From positions 737,352 through 801,351 of the forward strand of contig NZ_VFYR02000002.1 in assembly GCF_006489205.2 (NCBI RefSeq): 64,000 nucleotides of DNA. The letters run 5' to 3'. The position numbers and the translations under genes are program-made. This stretch comes from Brevibacterium sp. XM4083 (lineage in GTDB: Bacteria > Actinomycetota > Actinomycetes > Actinomycetales > Brevibacteriaceae). Positions 1 to 7,509 of the stretch are shown here, piece after piece. The notes beneath the pieces are model-generated. The model did no database searches, was not told the origin of the DNA, and worked only from the letters and a program-made list of their open reading frames with translations. Position 1 is the stretch's first letter. Every line of letters begins with the position of its first letter.

Positions 1-1
1 C

Positions 2-700
2 GAGAGAGTCTCTGAACGCCTGCTATTGCTCTCAATGCCTCGTCTGCGCGGTTTGGACACCGACAAGGGAGCTGAGCAACTGCGAGCGATCCTCGACGCA
101 TACGGCATCGGACGCGGCGACCTTCTCATCCTGGACTCGACTCAGCGTGTGACCGAGGGCGAGGAAAACAGTTCTGACACGATGAGGCGGCTGTACAACC
201 TCACCAGTGCTGAGCTGAAGCGGCGCGGGCTGACAGTGATCCGCACCGACAATACTGGCTGGGCTGGCGACCGTGCACGCGGATCAAGCGGCAAGCGTGA
301 CGACGTGGGTGGGAGCTGGACCCTCAAGAGAGATGAGCGTGAGCGCGAGATGTTCTCTCTCGTCAATACCAAGCAGCGCTCCAAAGGCGACGGGTCCACC
401 CTCACCTTTCGGCGGTCGCTCGACGAGACGGGCCGTCTGGCGTTCGTTCCCGAGCGCACCACATTCGGAGTCGTCACCCAAGACATCCGCGACTTGCTCG
501 ACCGACTCGACGTACCAACCGACGCAGGTGCTCGCCATGCCCGCGATGTCGTCATGCGCGAGAAGAAACGTGCCGAGGAGATGGGCGAGGAATTCCCCTC
601 GGGCGTGACAGGTCGCCTCGTCGAGAAGGTACAGCGCGAGCGCGGCCTCATCATCGAAACAGTCGAAGCGGGGGAAGCCGAGGAGGTCGAAGGGTGGTAA
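2..700 (+). CDS. RepA/AAA_25-type replicative ATPase, 5' end missing
   Basis: The frame is open to the left edge, so only the C-terminal part (about 232 residues) is present. A hydrophobic strand ending in Asp (GDLLILDSTQ) is a Walker B-like element. It is followed by a serine- and asparagine-rich stretch (EENSSDTM) and an Arg-Gly-Ser-Ser-containing segment (GDRARGSSGKRDDVGG) of the kind that follows it in RepA/RecA-like hexameric helicases of plasmids and phages. Walker A would be upstream of the window. The charged tail is of unknown function. It probably drives replication of the element, because an iteron-like region lies immediately downstream. A DnaB-type phage helicase or a primase-fused helicase cannot be excluded. 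Confidence 0.7.
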   Translation, partial: ERVSERLLLLSMPRLRGLDTDKGAEQLRAILDAYGIGRGDLLILDSTQRVTEGEENSSDTMRRLYNLTSAELKRRGLTVIRTDNTGWAGDRARGSSGKRDDVGGSWTLKRDEREREMFSLVNTKQRSKGDGSTLTFRRSLDETGRLAFVPERTTFGVVTQDIRDLLDRLDVPTDAGARHARDVVMREKKRAEEMGEEFPSGVTGRLVEKVQRERGLIIETVEAGEAEEVEGW

Positions 701-725
701 CACAAGTAGGAATAGAACACGTGTT

Positions 726-967
726 CCCCGCGCATGAGAGTGCAAATATTGACCCGATTCAGACCAGGCATGCGCGGGGCATTTTTGCCGCGCGCCGATA
801 TGCGCGGGTTTGCGCGGGTCACTGCATTAGGCACCTTCTGCCGCTATTTCTAGCGGATCGCAGCCGCGCAAGGGTCTGCGCGGGTTCTGAGCGGCCTCGG
901 CACGGAGGCATCATCCCGGGGGTGCCCGCGCACCCGCGCGCACCCTTTAGGGTGCGCGGGTGCGCGG
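726..967. repeat. Iteron-like TGCGCGGG repeats and hairpins, candidate replication origin
   Basis: The octamer TGCGCGGG occurs at 771, 801, 811, 877 and 953, and an inverted CCCGCGCA starts near 727. The copy at 727 and the copy at 771 form an 11-bp inverted repeat around a more AT-rich spacer, followed by a T5 run, so that part could also act as a terminator for the upstream ATPase gene. Positions 926-945 and 950-967 form a long GC-rich hairpin with a 4-base loop. Repeats beside a Rep-type helicase suggest an origin; this is inference. The whole stretch 701-1157 has no convincing gene. Confidence 0.5.
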
Positions 968-1157
968 CCCCCTGGAGCCTGAGCGCGAGCGGGGTGATTG
1001 AACAGATGAAAACACCCGCTCATTGGCCTGATACGCGAAGCCAACTGAAGAGCTTCAGCCCACCGCCCGGGGCAGGGAACTCCACCCCTGCTCAGAGCGC
1101 CACACCACCATTACTGTCCTCGCGCGTGCGAGAGCCCATCATTTCGAGGAGATCACA

Positions 1158-1595
1158 ATGAGCGCCAAGACACCTGAATCAGTTGTGAGCATCGCACCGA
1201 CCGCTCCCCCACCAATGACGCGAGACCACGGCGTGAGCGAAAGGTCGACATCTGTCCTTGCCAACCTTGCCCGCAGGGCGACCGAGTTCGCCTCGACAGT
1301 GGCGCGGCCTGCTCCACACACCTGCGGTCGCGTGCACAGATTGCACAGGGCGCTCGCACGGTGCCGGTGGCCGCGCGCCGAGTGGGTGATGGGCGACGGA
1401 CCGCACGCCGTCCTGAGCCACTGCGGACGCGGCCTCACGGTCGCTCTGTACGCCACCGAGGCGGAAGCGGAAAAGGCGAGGGCGTGGCTGGACTCATCCC
1501 GCTGCGGGCATGCCTGCAACGGGACTGGCTGGCATGAGCTGGTGAGTCTACCTGCTCGACCTGCCGAGGCAGGCGCGAGGAGGTGCGAGACATGA
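1158..1595 (+). CDS. Hypothetical element protein, 145 aa
   Basis: No family is recognised. The ATG is preceded by a good ribosome-binding site (GAGGAGATCACA) and the stop overlaps the next start as ATGA, so the gene is very likely real and begins an operon that runs to the terminase. The middle contains scattered Cys and His residues (HTCGRVHRLH near the centre and CGHAC near the end) that could bind a metal, but the pattern fits no finger family I know. It is small, basic and Arg/Ala-rich, like many actinophage accessory proteins. Confidence 0.55.
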   Translation: MSAKTPESVVSIAPTAPPPMTRDHGVSERSTSVLANLARRATEFASTVARPAPHTCGRVHRLHRALARCRWPRAEWVMGDGPHAVLSHCGRGLTVALYATEAEAEKARAWLDSSRCGHACNGTGWHELVSLPARPAEAGARRCET

Positions 1596-2056
1596 GCACC
1601 AAGTACCGCAAGAGTGCCCCACTTCCCGAGTGGAGAAGTGGGTCTAACGACTCGCCTGCCCTCTCAACTGGAGCGATGCTCGGATCACCTTTGGGCTTCT
1701 CACAGGAGTACTCACAGGGTCGCGGGAATGAGGCCGAAGCGGCCCCGTCGATCCACGTCCCGAAGCGCTCGAAGCTGTTCGATCTCGTCGACACGGCGAA
1801 GAACACGCCCTGCCCGATCTGCCGGTCGAAGCGAGGTAGCTGGTGCCGAGGCAACCTCGGCTATCCCACTCGCATCTTCGACGACTGCTACCTCCACGTC
1901 ATGAGGCTTGAGGCGGCGATCCTGGCCGATGACAGCCGGAGGTCGGGACAGTCGACCGTCGTGTCGGCAGTGGCCTCGGCAGGCGCTCCACCGACAGCAC
2001 AGGAGCACACGACCGACCGTGACGACGAGCAGAGCGGAGACGACCGCGATGGATAA
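1592..2056 (+). CDS. Phage-type zinc-finger protein, 154 aa
   Basis: The ATG at 1592 overlaps the previous stop codon (ATGA) and is preceded by GAGGTGCGAG. The central motif CPICRSKRGSWC followed by a downstream CYLHVMR resembles the short CxxC...C...H zinc finger found in many actinophage DNA-binding proteins. The N-terminal and C-terminal parts are low complexity (Ser/Gly, then Asp/Glu/Arg). Function is unknown; DNA or RNA binding during element expression or packaging is a guess from the finger. The gene overlaps the WhiB gene by 8 bases, so the two are probably translated together. Confidence 0.6.
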   Translation: MSTKYRKSAPLPEWRSGSNDSPALSTGAMLGSPLGFSQEYSQGRGNEAEAAPSIHVPKRSKLFDLVDTAKNTPCPICRSKRGSWCRGNLGYPTRIFDDCYLHVMRLEAAILADDSRRSGQSTVVSAVASAGAPPTAQEHTTDRDDEQSGDDRDG

Positions 2057-2336
2057 CCGCAGACGCGCCCATGCCGCCCTCGCGCCTCTCCTCGTGGCGA
2101 TGGAGACCGACCGGCCCGCCTGCGAGGGTGACGAGCGGTTCATCGACGACCGCATCAGGCAGGGCGGCGGCCTCCGGGACCGCATCGACATGAGGCAGAC
2201 CTGCCGATCCTGCCCACTGCTGGAGCTGTGCCAGGAGTTCGCCACCACGGCCAGACCTGAGGCGGGCTTCTGGGCGGGCAAGTGGCGCGGTGGCGAGCCT
2301 CGACCGCTGAGCCGCAACGGCGGTGATCCGCTGTGA
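2049..2336 (+). CDS. WhiB-family iron-sulfur transcription factor
   Basis: The 95-residue protein has the four WhiB cysteines at about 25, 52, 55 and 61 (C-x26-C-x2-C-x5-C), which ligate a 4Fe-4S cluster in this family. They are followed by GFWAGK, a variant of the GVWGG turn, and a basic tail that would contact DNA. WhiB proteins bind the primary sigma factor and redirect transcription. Phage WhiB proteins such as that of mycobacteriophage TM4 can down-regulate host whiB genes and affect septation and superinfection. The start overlaps the end of the zinc-finger gene. The first Cys spacing is slightly long for the family, but the assignment is firm. Confidence 0.85.
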   Translation: MDNRRRAHAALAPLLVAMETDRPACEGDERFIDDRIRQGGGLRDRIDMRQTCRSCPLLELCQEFATTARPEAGFWAGKWRGGEPRPLSRNGGDPL

Positions 2337-2458
2337 CCCCGCGCTCTCGGTCATCGCCCTCGTCGCCACCCCCGGCGCTCCACCCCCACATCGACACCAT
2401 CTCGACCGTGCCACCCCTGACCAAGTGGTGGCGAAGAATCACAACGAAAGGCCCGAAT

Positions 2459-3421
2459 ATGTATTACGAAACCAACCCCTACGCTCCCGAATTCACCCCA
2501 ACCGTCGAGCTGGCGGACGGCTGGCTCGCCTGCCGCGTCTGCGGGGTAGCGACCGCGCCGACCGTCCAGCACGGGCAGGACACCATCACCTCGCTCGGTC
2601 GGGAGTATCGAGGCGGGTCGCCGTCACTGCGAAGGAAAGCGGCACAGGAGTTCGAGACCACCATGACAAGATGCTCGGCCTGCGAGGAGCGCCGTGAGCG
2701 TGCTGTGGCGGTCAACATCGAGCACCCGGCAGGGCGAGGGCAGTACGTCGCTGACGTGATAGCGAACACCGCCGTCGAGCGTGCCCTCGCTGTCGCCGCC
2801 GTGGCGGAGACCGACCTCAAGCTGACTTCGGCGCGACGGGTCCGCATGGCGATTCGCTATCTCACGACCGAGGCCCTGGGCCTGGTGTGGGAGAGCAGAT
2901 TCGCTCCCGTCGCCGAGGCCGAGGCCCACCCGAGCACCGGAGCGGCCCTGCCATGGTCACACGTGCCCGAGGAGGGACGTGCTCGCGCACGGCAAGCGGT
3001 GGCCGCGTTCCTCCGCGCCCTGACCGAGCGCCCCCAGCCAACCCCAGCGCCCACTGGTGGCGGTTGCTACCTCTGCGGGGTCGCCTCGGTCGAGGTCGTC
3101 CCCTCACGGGCATCGTCGGCATGGACCGAGGCGCGAGTCTCACCGTCCTCGCTCGGCGGCACCTCGACCGCCCACCGGCGCGTGTCGGTGTGCCGGACGT
3201 GCGCCGATGCCGCCGAGGCATTCGGGGCCTACGGACAGTCGGCTATGGCACGCCTCGTGCTGGAGGCGGCAGGCATCTCGCGCAAGCTCGGCATCGAGAA
3301 CGTGCGCCTCGACCCTCCAGCCTGGGGCGTGATGGACATCGAACCGAACCCGACCCCATGGGCACATATCGACCTCGCCGACCTGCGAGAGAAGTTCGAG
3401 ACCGGGAGGGTCGGGCGATGA
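2459..3421 (+). CDS. Zinc-ribbon-containing phage protein, 320 aa
   Basis: No named family is recognised. Two CxxC pairs lie at residues 25/28 and 72/75, and a second CxxC set (CYLCG and CRTC) lies in the C-terminal half, so two zinc ribbons are likely. The ATG at 2459 follows GAAAGG. The frame is open back to a GTG at 2333 that would overlap the WhiB stop, but the extra 42 residues are low-complexity Ser/Pro and look non-coding. The stop overlaps the next start (ATGA). Position just before the terminase genes is where phages often encode HNH or zinc proteins that assist packaging, but no HNH motif is visible. Confidence 0.6.
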   Translation: MYYETNPYAPEFTPTVELADGWLACRVCGVATAPTVQHGQDTITSLGREYRGGSPSLRRKAAQEFETTMTRCSACEERRERAVAVNIEHPAGRGQYVADVIANTAVERALAVAAVAETDLKLTSARRVRMAIRYLTTEALGLVWESRFAPVAEAEAHPSTGAALPWSHVPEEGRARARQAVAAFLRALTERPQPTPAPTGGGCYLCGVASVEVVPSRASSAWTEARVSPSSLGGTSTAHRRVSVCRTCADAAEAFGAYGQSAMARLVLEAAGISRKLGIENVRLDPPAWGVMDIEPNPTPWAHIDLADLREKFETGRVGR

Positions 3422-4029
3422 GCAGGAAGATGAAGAAGGGCCTGACCGCTGCCGAGGTCGCCAAGCTCCCACCTGACCAATGGCCGTCATGGTATCGCCC
3501 CGCGAAGGGCGCAGGACGCGGCTCACCGAAGCACTCGGACTTCTCCGAGAACAACACCGTGAACCTTCAGAGCGGCTACAGATCACCGAGGGTCTACAGC
3601 GCCGTGAGCGCCGCCCTCGTGGCGGGCATCGTCGACGACCGACCGGACTTGAGGAAGTATCCCGAGGCCCTGGCAGCATGGGCGGATGCCGAGGCCCGAG
3701 CTGCGCTCCTGCGTCGTCACCTGGACGAGATCGGCATCATTGACGACGACGGACAGCCTCGCACCTCGCTGGTGAACATGCTCCGTTGGTTCGAGAACAG
3801 TGCCACCTCTGCCCGTGACCGCCTCGGCTTGGACCCCCGATCTGAGGCGGAGTTGTCTCTACTCAGGGCAAAGGCCGTCCGCGAGGGCACCAGCTCTGCT
3901 GTCGACCTCGACGCGCTGGTCGAGAAGGGTCGAGAGGTACTCGACGCTGGACCCGACCCCGTGATCGCGGCACTCGACCGAGTGAAGGCCGAAGGCGCAC
4001 AGACCACCCCTGAGGAGGACGACCGATGA
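3418..4029 (+). CDS. terS: Terminase small subunit (P27-like)
   Basis: The 203-residue protein lies directly upstream of the large subunit with an ATGA overlap. The region SATSARDRLGLDPRSEAELS matches the typical helical end of P27-type small terminases, in which such a segment follows a DNA-binding N-terminal part. Small terminase recognises the packaging site (pac or cos) and hands DNA to the motor. The C-terminal third is acidic and may contact TerL. Assignment rests mainly on this motif and on context, so an unrelated phage protein remains possible. Confidence 0.65.
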   Translation: MSRKMKKGLTAAEVAKLPPDQWPSWYRPAKGAGRGSPKHSDFSENNTVNLQSGYRSPRVYSAVSAALVAGIVDDRPDLRKYPEALAAWADAEARAALLRRHLDEIGIIDDDGQPRTSLVNMLRWFENSATSARDRLGLDPRSEAELSLLRAKAVREGTSSAVDLDALVEKGREVLDAGPDPVIAALDRVKAEGAQTTPEEDDR

Positions 4030-5570
4030 ACAGGACAAAGACCACCGCTACGCTCGCCGCGCTCGACCTCCTCGCCGCTTTGCCTCTGGAGAACGGCGCG
4101 AGGTGGGGCGAAATGGCCCACCCGTTTCAATTGGCCGACGCTCGGGCAATATTCGACCCCGAGGGACCTCGACGGCATTTCCTCCTCCGAGGACGCGGCA
4201 TGTCCAAGACGACCGACATCGCTGGTATTACTTTGTCGCTACTCCTCACCGAGGCCCCAGCGAACTCGACCTCACTGGTCTACGCGTCAGACGCGGATCA
4301 GGCCGAGCTGACCATGGAGGCGCTGAGTGGCTTCGTCGACCGTTCCGGTCTCCGGTCGAGCGCGAAGGTGCTGGGCAGGACGGTCGAGAACACGGCGACG
4401 GGTGCCACGCTGACCGTCGAGACTTCCGACGGGGCCTCAGCCTTCGGCAAGCGGCCATGGCTCCAGATCGTTGACGAGCTGGCAGTCTGGCCGAACACGC
4501 CGAACCACCGAACACTGTGGTCGGCCATCTCCTCGGCGGTGCCGAAGGTGCCAGGGTCGCGGCTCATCATCATCACGACGGCGGGGTCGCCGACGGGCAT
4601 CGGTGCCAAGAGGTGGCAGAAGGCCCTGACCTCGCCCGCCTGGCACACCTCGCTCCATCCTGGCCCCTCGCCCTGGTGGACTGAGGAGGACATCGCCGAG
4701 GTGAAAGACGATCTCACCCCCTCGGAATGGCGGCGGCTTATCCTCTGCGAGTGGTCCGAGGCTGACGACGCTCTGACCTCGCCTGCCGACATCGAGGCAG
4801 TCATCCGCCCAGGCGACCCGGTGCTCGCCCCTGATCCTCGCCGTGAGTATGTCGCCGCGCTCGACGTGGGCACCCGGCGAGACCTCACGGCGCTCGCGGT
4901 CGGTCACGCCGAGGAGCGTGCAGCGGGCCGCGTGTTCATCATCGACAAGGTGATGAGCTGGAGACCATCGGACAGTGGGGGCAGAGTCGACCTCGCCGAG
5001 GTCGAGGCTGCCTCGCTGCGCGTCTGTCGTGAGTACGGAGCCAAGCTCCGCTTCGACCGGATGCAGGCGGAGCAATTGACGACGAACCTCCAACGGCAAG
5101 GCGTACGCACCGAGGAGTTCGTGTTCTCCTCGGCCGGCGCGAATCGCCTCGCACGGTCGCTATGGGGCGCACTCCGCGACCGCTCGCTGAGCCTGCCTGA
5201 CGATGACGAGACTCGGGAGGAGTTCATGAGTGCTCGCATGGTCGAAACTGGCCCCTCGACAGTGAAGCTCCAGAACCCTCCAGGAACTCACGACGACCTC
5301 GTGGTCGCTGTCGGCATGATCGTCGCTGACCTCTCTCAGCGGCCCGCCGCGCTCATGGGCGGGATCAGCATCCCCGGCAGAAGCGTCGCTCCCTCCGACG
5401 AACGCCGACTCCCGACCCCACATCGCTCGGGAGAGGCTCGACGAGCCGTCACTCCGACCGGAGGGATACCACCACAGGCCAAGAGGCTGACAAGCGCACC
5501 GAGACGGGTCTATGCGGTGGCCGGAAAGGCTCGCCCGTATGGCTACGAAACTGGGCGGCGGCGGTCGTAG
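4026..5570 (+). CDS. terL: Terminase large subunit
   Basis: This 514-residue protein has the two expected parts. In the N-terminal ATPase, a P-loop-like GRGMSKTT lies at about residues 56-63 and a Walker B (IVDELAVWPN) near 150. In the C-terminal RNase H-fold nuclease, a first Asp strand (AALDVGTRRDLTAL) lies near 280, a middle FDRMQAEQL segment follows, and the last acidic motif (GTHDDLVVAVG) lies near 421. It would pump and cut DNA into a procapsid. All motifs look intact. No portal gene follows; the next genes are on the opposite strand, and the 3' end overlaps the convergent lipoprotein gene by 28 bases. Confidence 0.88.
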   Translation: MNRTKTTATLAALDLLAALPLENGARWGEMAHPFQLADARAIFDPEGPRRHFLLRGRGMSKTTDIAGITLSLLLTEAPANSTSLVYASDADQAELTMEALSGFVDRSGLRSSAKVLGRTVENTATGATLTVETSDGASAFGKRPWLQIVDELAVWPNTPNHRTLWSAISSAVPKVPGSRLIIITTAGSPTGIGAKRWQKALTSPAWHTSLHPGPSPWWTEEDIAEVKDDLTPSEWRRLILCEWSEADDALTSPADIEAVIRPGDPVLAPDPRREYVAALDVGTRRDLTALAVGHAEERAAGRVFIIDKVMSWRPSDSGGRVDLAEVEAASLRVCREYGAKLRFDRMQAEQLTTNLQRQGVRTEEFVFSSAGANRLARSLWGALRDRSLSLPDDDETREEFMSARMVETGPSTVKLQNPPGTHDDLVVAVGMIVADLSQRPAALMGGISIPGRSVAPSDERRLPTPHRSGEARRAVTPTGGIPPQAKRLTSAPRRVYAVAGKARPYGYETGRRRS

Positions 5571-6235
5571 GGGTCGGCTCCTGGCACGGTCCATAGTGGA
5601 GTGGCGACCTCTTCGTCGGCGAAGGTGCCGTGAACGGCGGTTTCGTCGTTTGATGCGTCCGGGCGGCACATCCCGGCATATGCCGTGACCGACTCATCGT
5701 CGGGCAGCTCGGTAATCGACATACCGTTATCGAGTTTCTTCCCCTGCCAGTCGTCAAAGACGTTCGGGGCATCGACGAGCACTGGATCGTAGGAGCCACG
5801 AACCCCGTCTTTGTAGTAGACGCCTGAGATGTCGAGACTATCGCTTGGATTGACAGTCGAGCCGGAGTTGTTGGCAATAGTCAGTTTGAACACGGCGACC
5901 GGATCGCCTGCGGTGCAGTTGCTCGCGGTCCCGTGCTCGCTGAACTTCGTCTCTCCGAGGTAGTCGACGGTCAGCTCCATGCCGGACGGGAAAATTGCTG
6001 TCTTGCCAAAGTCGAAATAGCCGGTGCCATCGTCCTTATAGGAGGTGGCACCTGATGCGGTAGCAGGCGGGTCGGCCTCAGTCTGCACGTAGTCGCCGTC
6101 GGAATCTTGAGTCTCGTGAGCCTGCGGACTCGCCTCGGCGACTTGTGACTCCGTGTGTGAGTCGTCCGTCGCCGATGTGCACGCCGAGAGGGTTAGAAGT
6201 CCCAGAGCGGTAGCAGTGGCTGTGATTCGCTTCAT
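5543..6235 (-). CDS. DUF4352-like lipoprotein
   Basis: The protein starts with a basic n-region, a short hydrophobic stretch and the lipobox LSAC (Cys at residue 19), so it should be lipid-anchored outside the membrane. A Ser/Thr/Asp-rich linker is followed by a beta-rich domain of about 110 residues (FPSGMELTVDYLG, VFKLTIANNSGSTVN) resembling DUF4352/telokin-like immunoprotective domains, which often lie in actinobacterial and phage-encoded lipoproteins. It is followed downstream by the convergent terL and preceded by the PASTA gene on the same strand, 12 bases away, so the two are likely co-transcribed. A lysogen surface-change or superinfection-exclusion role is possible but not shown. Confidence 0.65.
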   Translation of the reverse strand: MKRITATATALGLLTLSACTSATDDSHTESQVAEASPQAHETQDSDGDYVQTEADPPATASGATSYKDDGTGYFDFGKTAIFPSGMELTVDYLGETKFSEHGTASNCTAGDPVAVFKLTIANNSGSTVNPSDSLDISGVYYKDGVRGSYDPVLVDAPNVFDDWQGKKLDNGMSITELPDDESVTAYAGMCRPDASNDETAVHGTFADEEVATPLWTVPGADPYDRRRPVS

Positions 6236-6247
6236 GGAGTCTCCGTC

Positions 6248-7099
6248 CTATTTGTCGAGGTCCGGGTTGACCATGCCCGCGTCCCTAAGGTCCCAAATAT
6301 CAATCAATGCGCTGTTGTCGAAATCGATCTTCTCGACAGTGTCTCGTGTGTATCGAACGCTGAACAGGTAGGAGTTGTCCTTGTTGCCGTACTTGTCGAC
6401 GGTCGGGCCGCTACCCATCACAACGATGCTCTTGTAGTCGGGGTACTTCGCCTTTGCGGCCTGGAGCGCCGCGATGGTGTCTTGTTTCGCGCCGGTGGCC
6501 ACCAGTCCGGTAGTGAAATTGTCGTCAATCTCGAACTGGACTGTGACCTCGCCTTGGTAGTAGTCGAAGTCGAATTTGTCATCGTCTGTCGACTTCGACT
6601 CGGACTCCGACTCCTTCTCTTTGGAGCTTTCGTCCTTGGCCTTCTCCTCCGCTTTGGCCTTCTCAGCCTTCTTTTCCTCTGCTGACTCCTGGTCGTCGTC
6701 GATCTTGGATACTGTGAGGGTGACGGCATCACCCGGCTCGACTTCTGCACCGGCATTGGGGGACGTGCTCTCAACCTTCCAGTTGGAATTCAGAATCACC
6801 GAACGATCCTCATCGCTCTCGTCGACAAAGTCCGCTTTCAGATCGAGGTCGTCGAGCGCGTCTTTGGCTTCGTCTCCAGCCTTTCCGACGAGATCGGGCA
6901 CCGTTATCGGCTCTGCCTCCTCGGTAGAGCTGGCCTCGACAGTTTCCGGCGCGTCCTCGGTCTGGCCGAACACCCCGGTAGCGGAGAGCACGACCAGCGC
7001 AGCCAGCGTCCAGACCCACCACCTCTTATAGAACGGTTTCGAGGCTCGACGCTGCCTCGGGCGCGCCTGTGGTGCTTCTCCAGTGGGGCGGTCAGTCAT
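6248..7099 (-). CDS. PASTA-domain membrane protein
   Basis: The ATG at 7099 follows GGAGCCCGA; the frame also runs back to a GTG at 7126 that lacks a ribosome site. A basic N-terminus precedes one membrane segment (WVWTLAALVVLSATGVFG). Then comes a PASTA repeat (TVPDLVGKAGDEAKDALDDL through DAVTLTVSK), a long Lys/Glu/Ser coiled or disordered linker, and a C-terminal domain of about 100 residues (EVTVQFEIDDNFTTGL) that I do not recognise. PASTA domains bind peptidoglycan or muropeptides. With the lipoprotein it may alter the envelope of the host carrying the element. Confidence 0.7.
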   Translation of the reverse strand: MTDRPTGEAPQARPRQRRASKPFYKRWWVWTLAALVVLSATGVFGQTEDAPETVEASSTEEAEPITVPDLVGKAGDEAKDALDDLDLKADFVDESDEDRSVILNSNWKVESTSPNAGAEVEPGDAVTLTVSKIDDDQESAEEKKAEKAKAEEKAKDESSKEKESESESKSTDDDKFDFDYYQGEVTVQFEIDDNFTTGLVATGAKQDTIAALQAAKAKYPDYKSIVVMGSGPTVDKYGNKDNSYLFSVRYTRDTVEKIDFDNSALIDIWDLRDAGMVNPDLDK

Positions 7100-7144
7100 T
7101 CGGGCTCCATCGCTTCTGTAGTTCACTACATCTATACCACCATT

Positions 7145-7180
7145 GTGCTACTTATAAGTCTGTAGACCAAAAAGTAGCAC
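7145..7180. promoter_or_regulatory. Inverted repeat operator candidate between divergent genes
   Basis: GTGCTACTT at 7145-7153 is exactly repeated in inverse as AAGTAGCAC at 7172-7180, with a central CTTATAAG palindrome inside the first half. It lies between the divergent PASTA gene and the XRE regulator gene, ending 18 bases before the XRE GTG. The placement suggests the XRE protein binds here and controls both transcripts; this is inference. Confidence 0.5.
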
Positions 7181-7198
7181 CGGTAGACGCTTGGTCGA

Positions 7199-7426
7199 GT
7201 GGAAGGTGAGTTGCAGCGCGTCGTGGGTGAGAACCTCCGACGCCATCGGTTACGGCTCGGGCTGAGTCAAGAGGCATTTGCTGAGCGCCTCGGAGTGCAT
7301 CGCACCTACATGGGTGGCGTTGAACGCGGCGAGCGCAACCTCACGCTTAAGACCGTCGAGCGGCTGGCAGAGACGATAGGGGTGCAGCCTCTCTCGCTAC
7401 TCACCGGGCCTGCCGACTGCCACTAA
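7199..7426 (+). CDS. XRE-family HTH regulator, 75 aa
   Basis: Nearly the whole protein is one HTH_3 domain: LRRHRLRLGLSQEAFAERLG forms the first helices and the turn, and VHRTYMGGVERGERN the recognition helix, followed by the typical TLKTVERLAETIGV closing helix. The size and sequence resemble phage Cro-like repressors and the controller proteins of restriction-modification loci; no modification gene is nearby. The start is GTG with a weak ribosome site. It lies beside the inverted repeat at 7145-7180 and is a candidate switch for the element's rightmost genes. Confidence 0.8.
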   Translation: MEGELQRVVGENLRRHRLRLGLSQEAFAERLGVHRTYMGGVERGERNLTLKTVERLAETIGVQPLSLLTGPADCH

Positions 7427-7509
7427 TTGCCGCCAGGTCGCTGCGCCCATACCCGATAGCATCATTCGCAATTTGAGACACATCTTCAAACGCCAAGGGC
7501 TTGAAGTGG

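Noticed and set aside
2333..2458. Upstream GTG start for the zinc-ribbon gene
   Set aside because: The extra 42 residues are low-complexity Ser/Pro and non-conserved in appearance; the ATG at 2459 is preferred, although the GTGA overlap with WhiB is suggestive.
7199..7426. Restriction-modification controller protein
   Set aside because: The HTH sequence is similar, but there is no methyltransferase or endonuclease gene nearby, so phage Cro-like is more likely.
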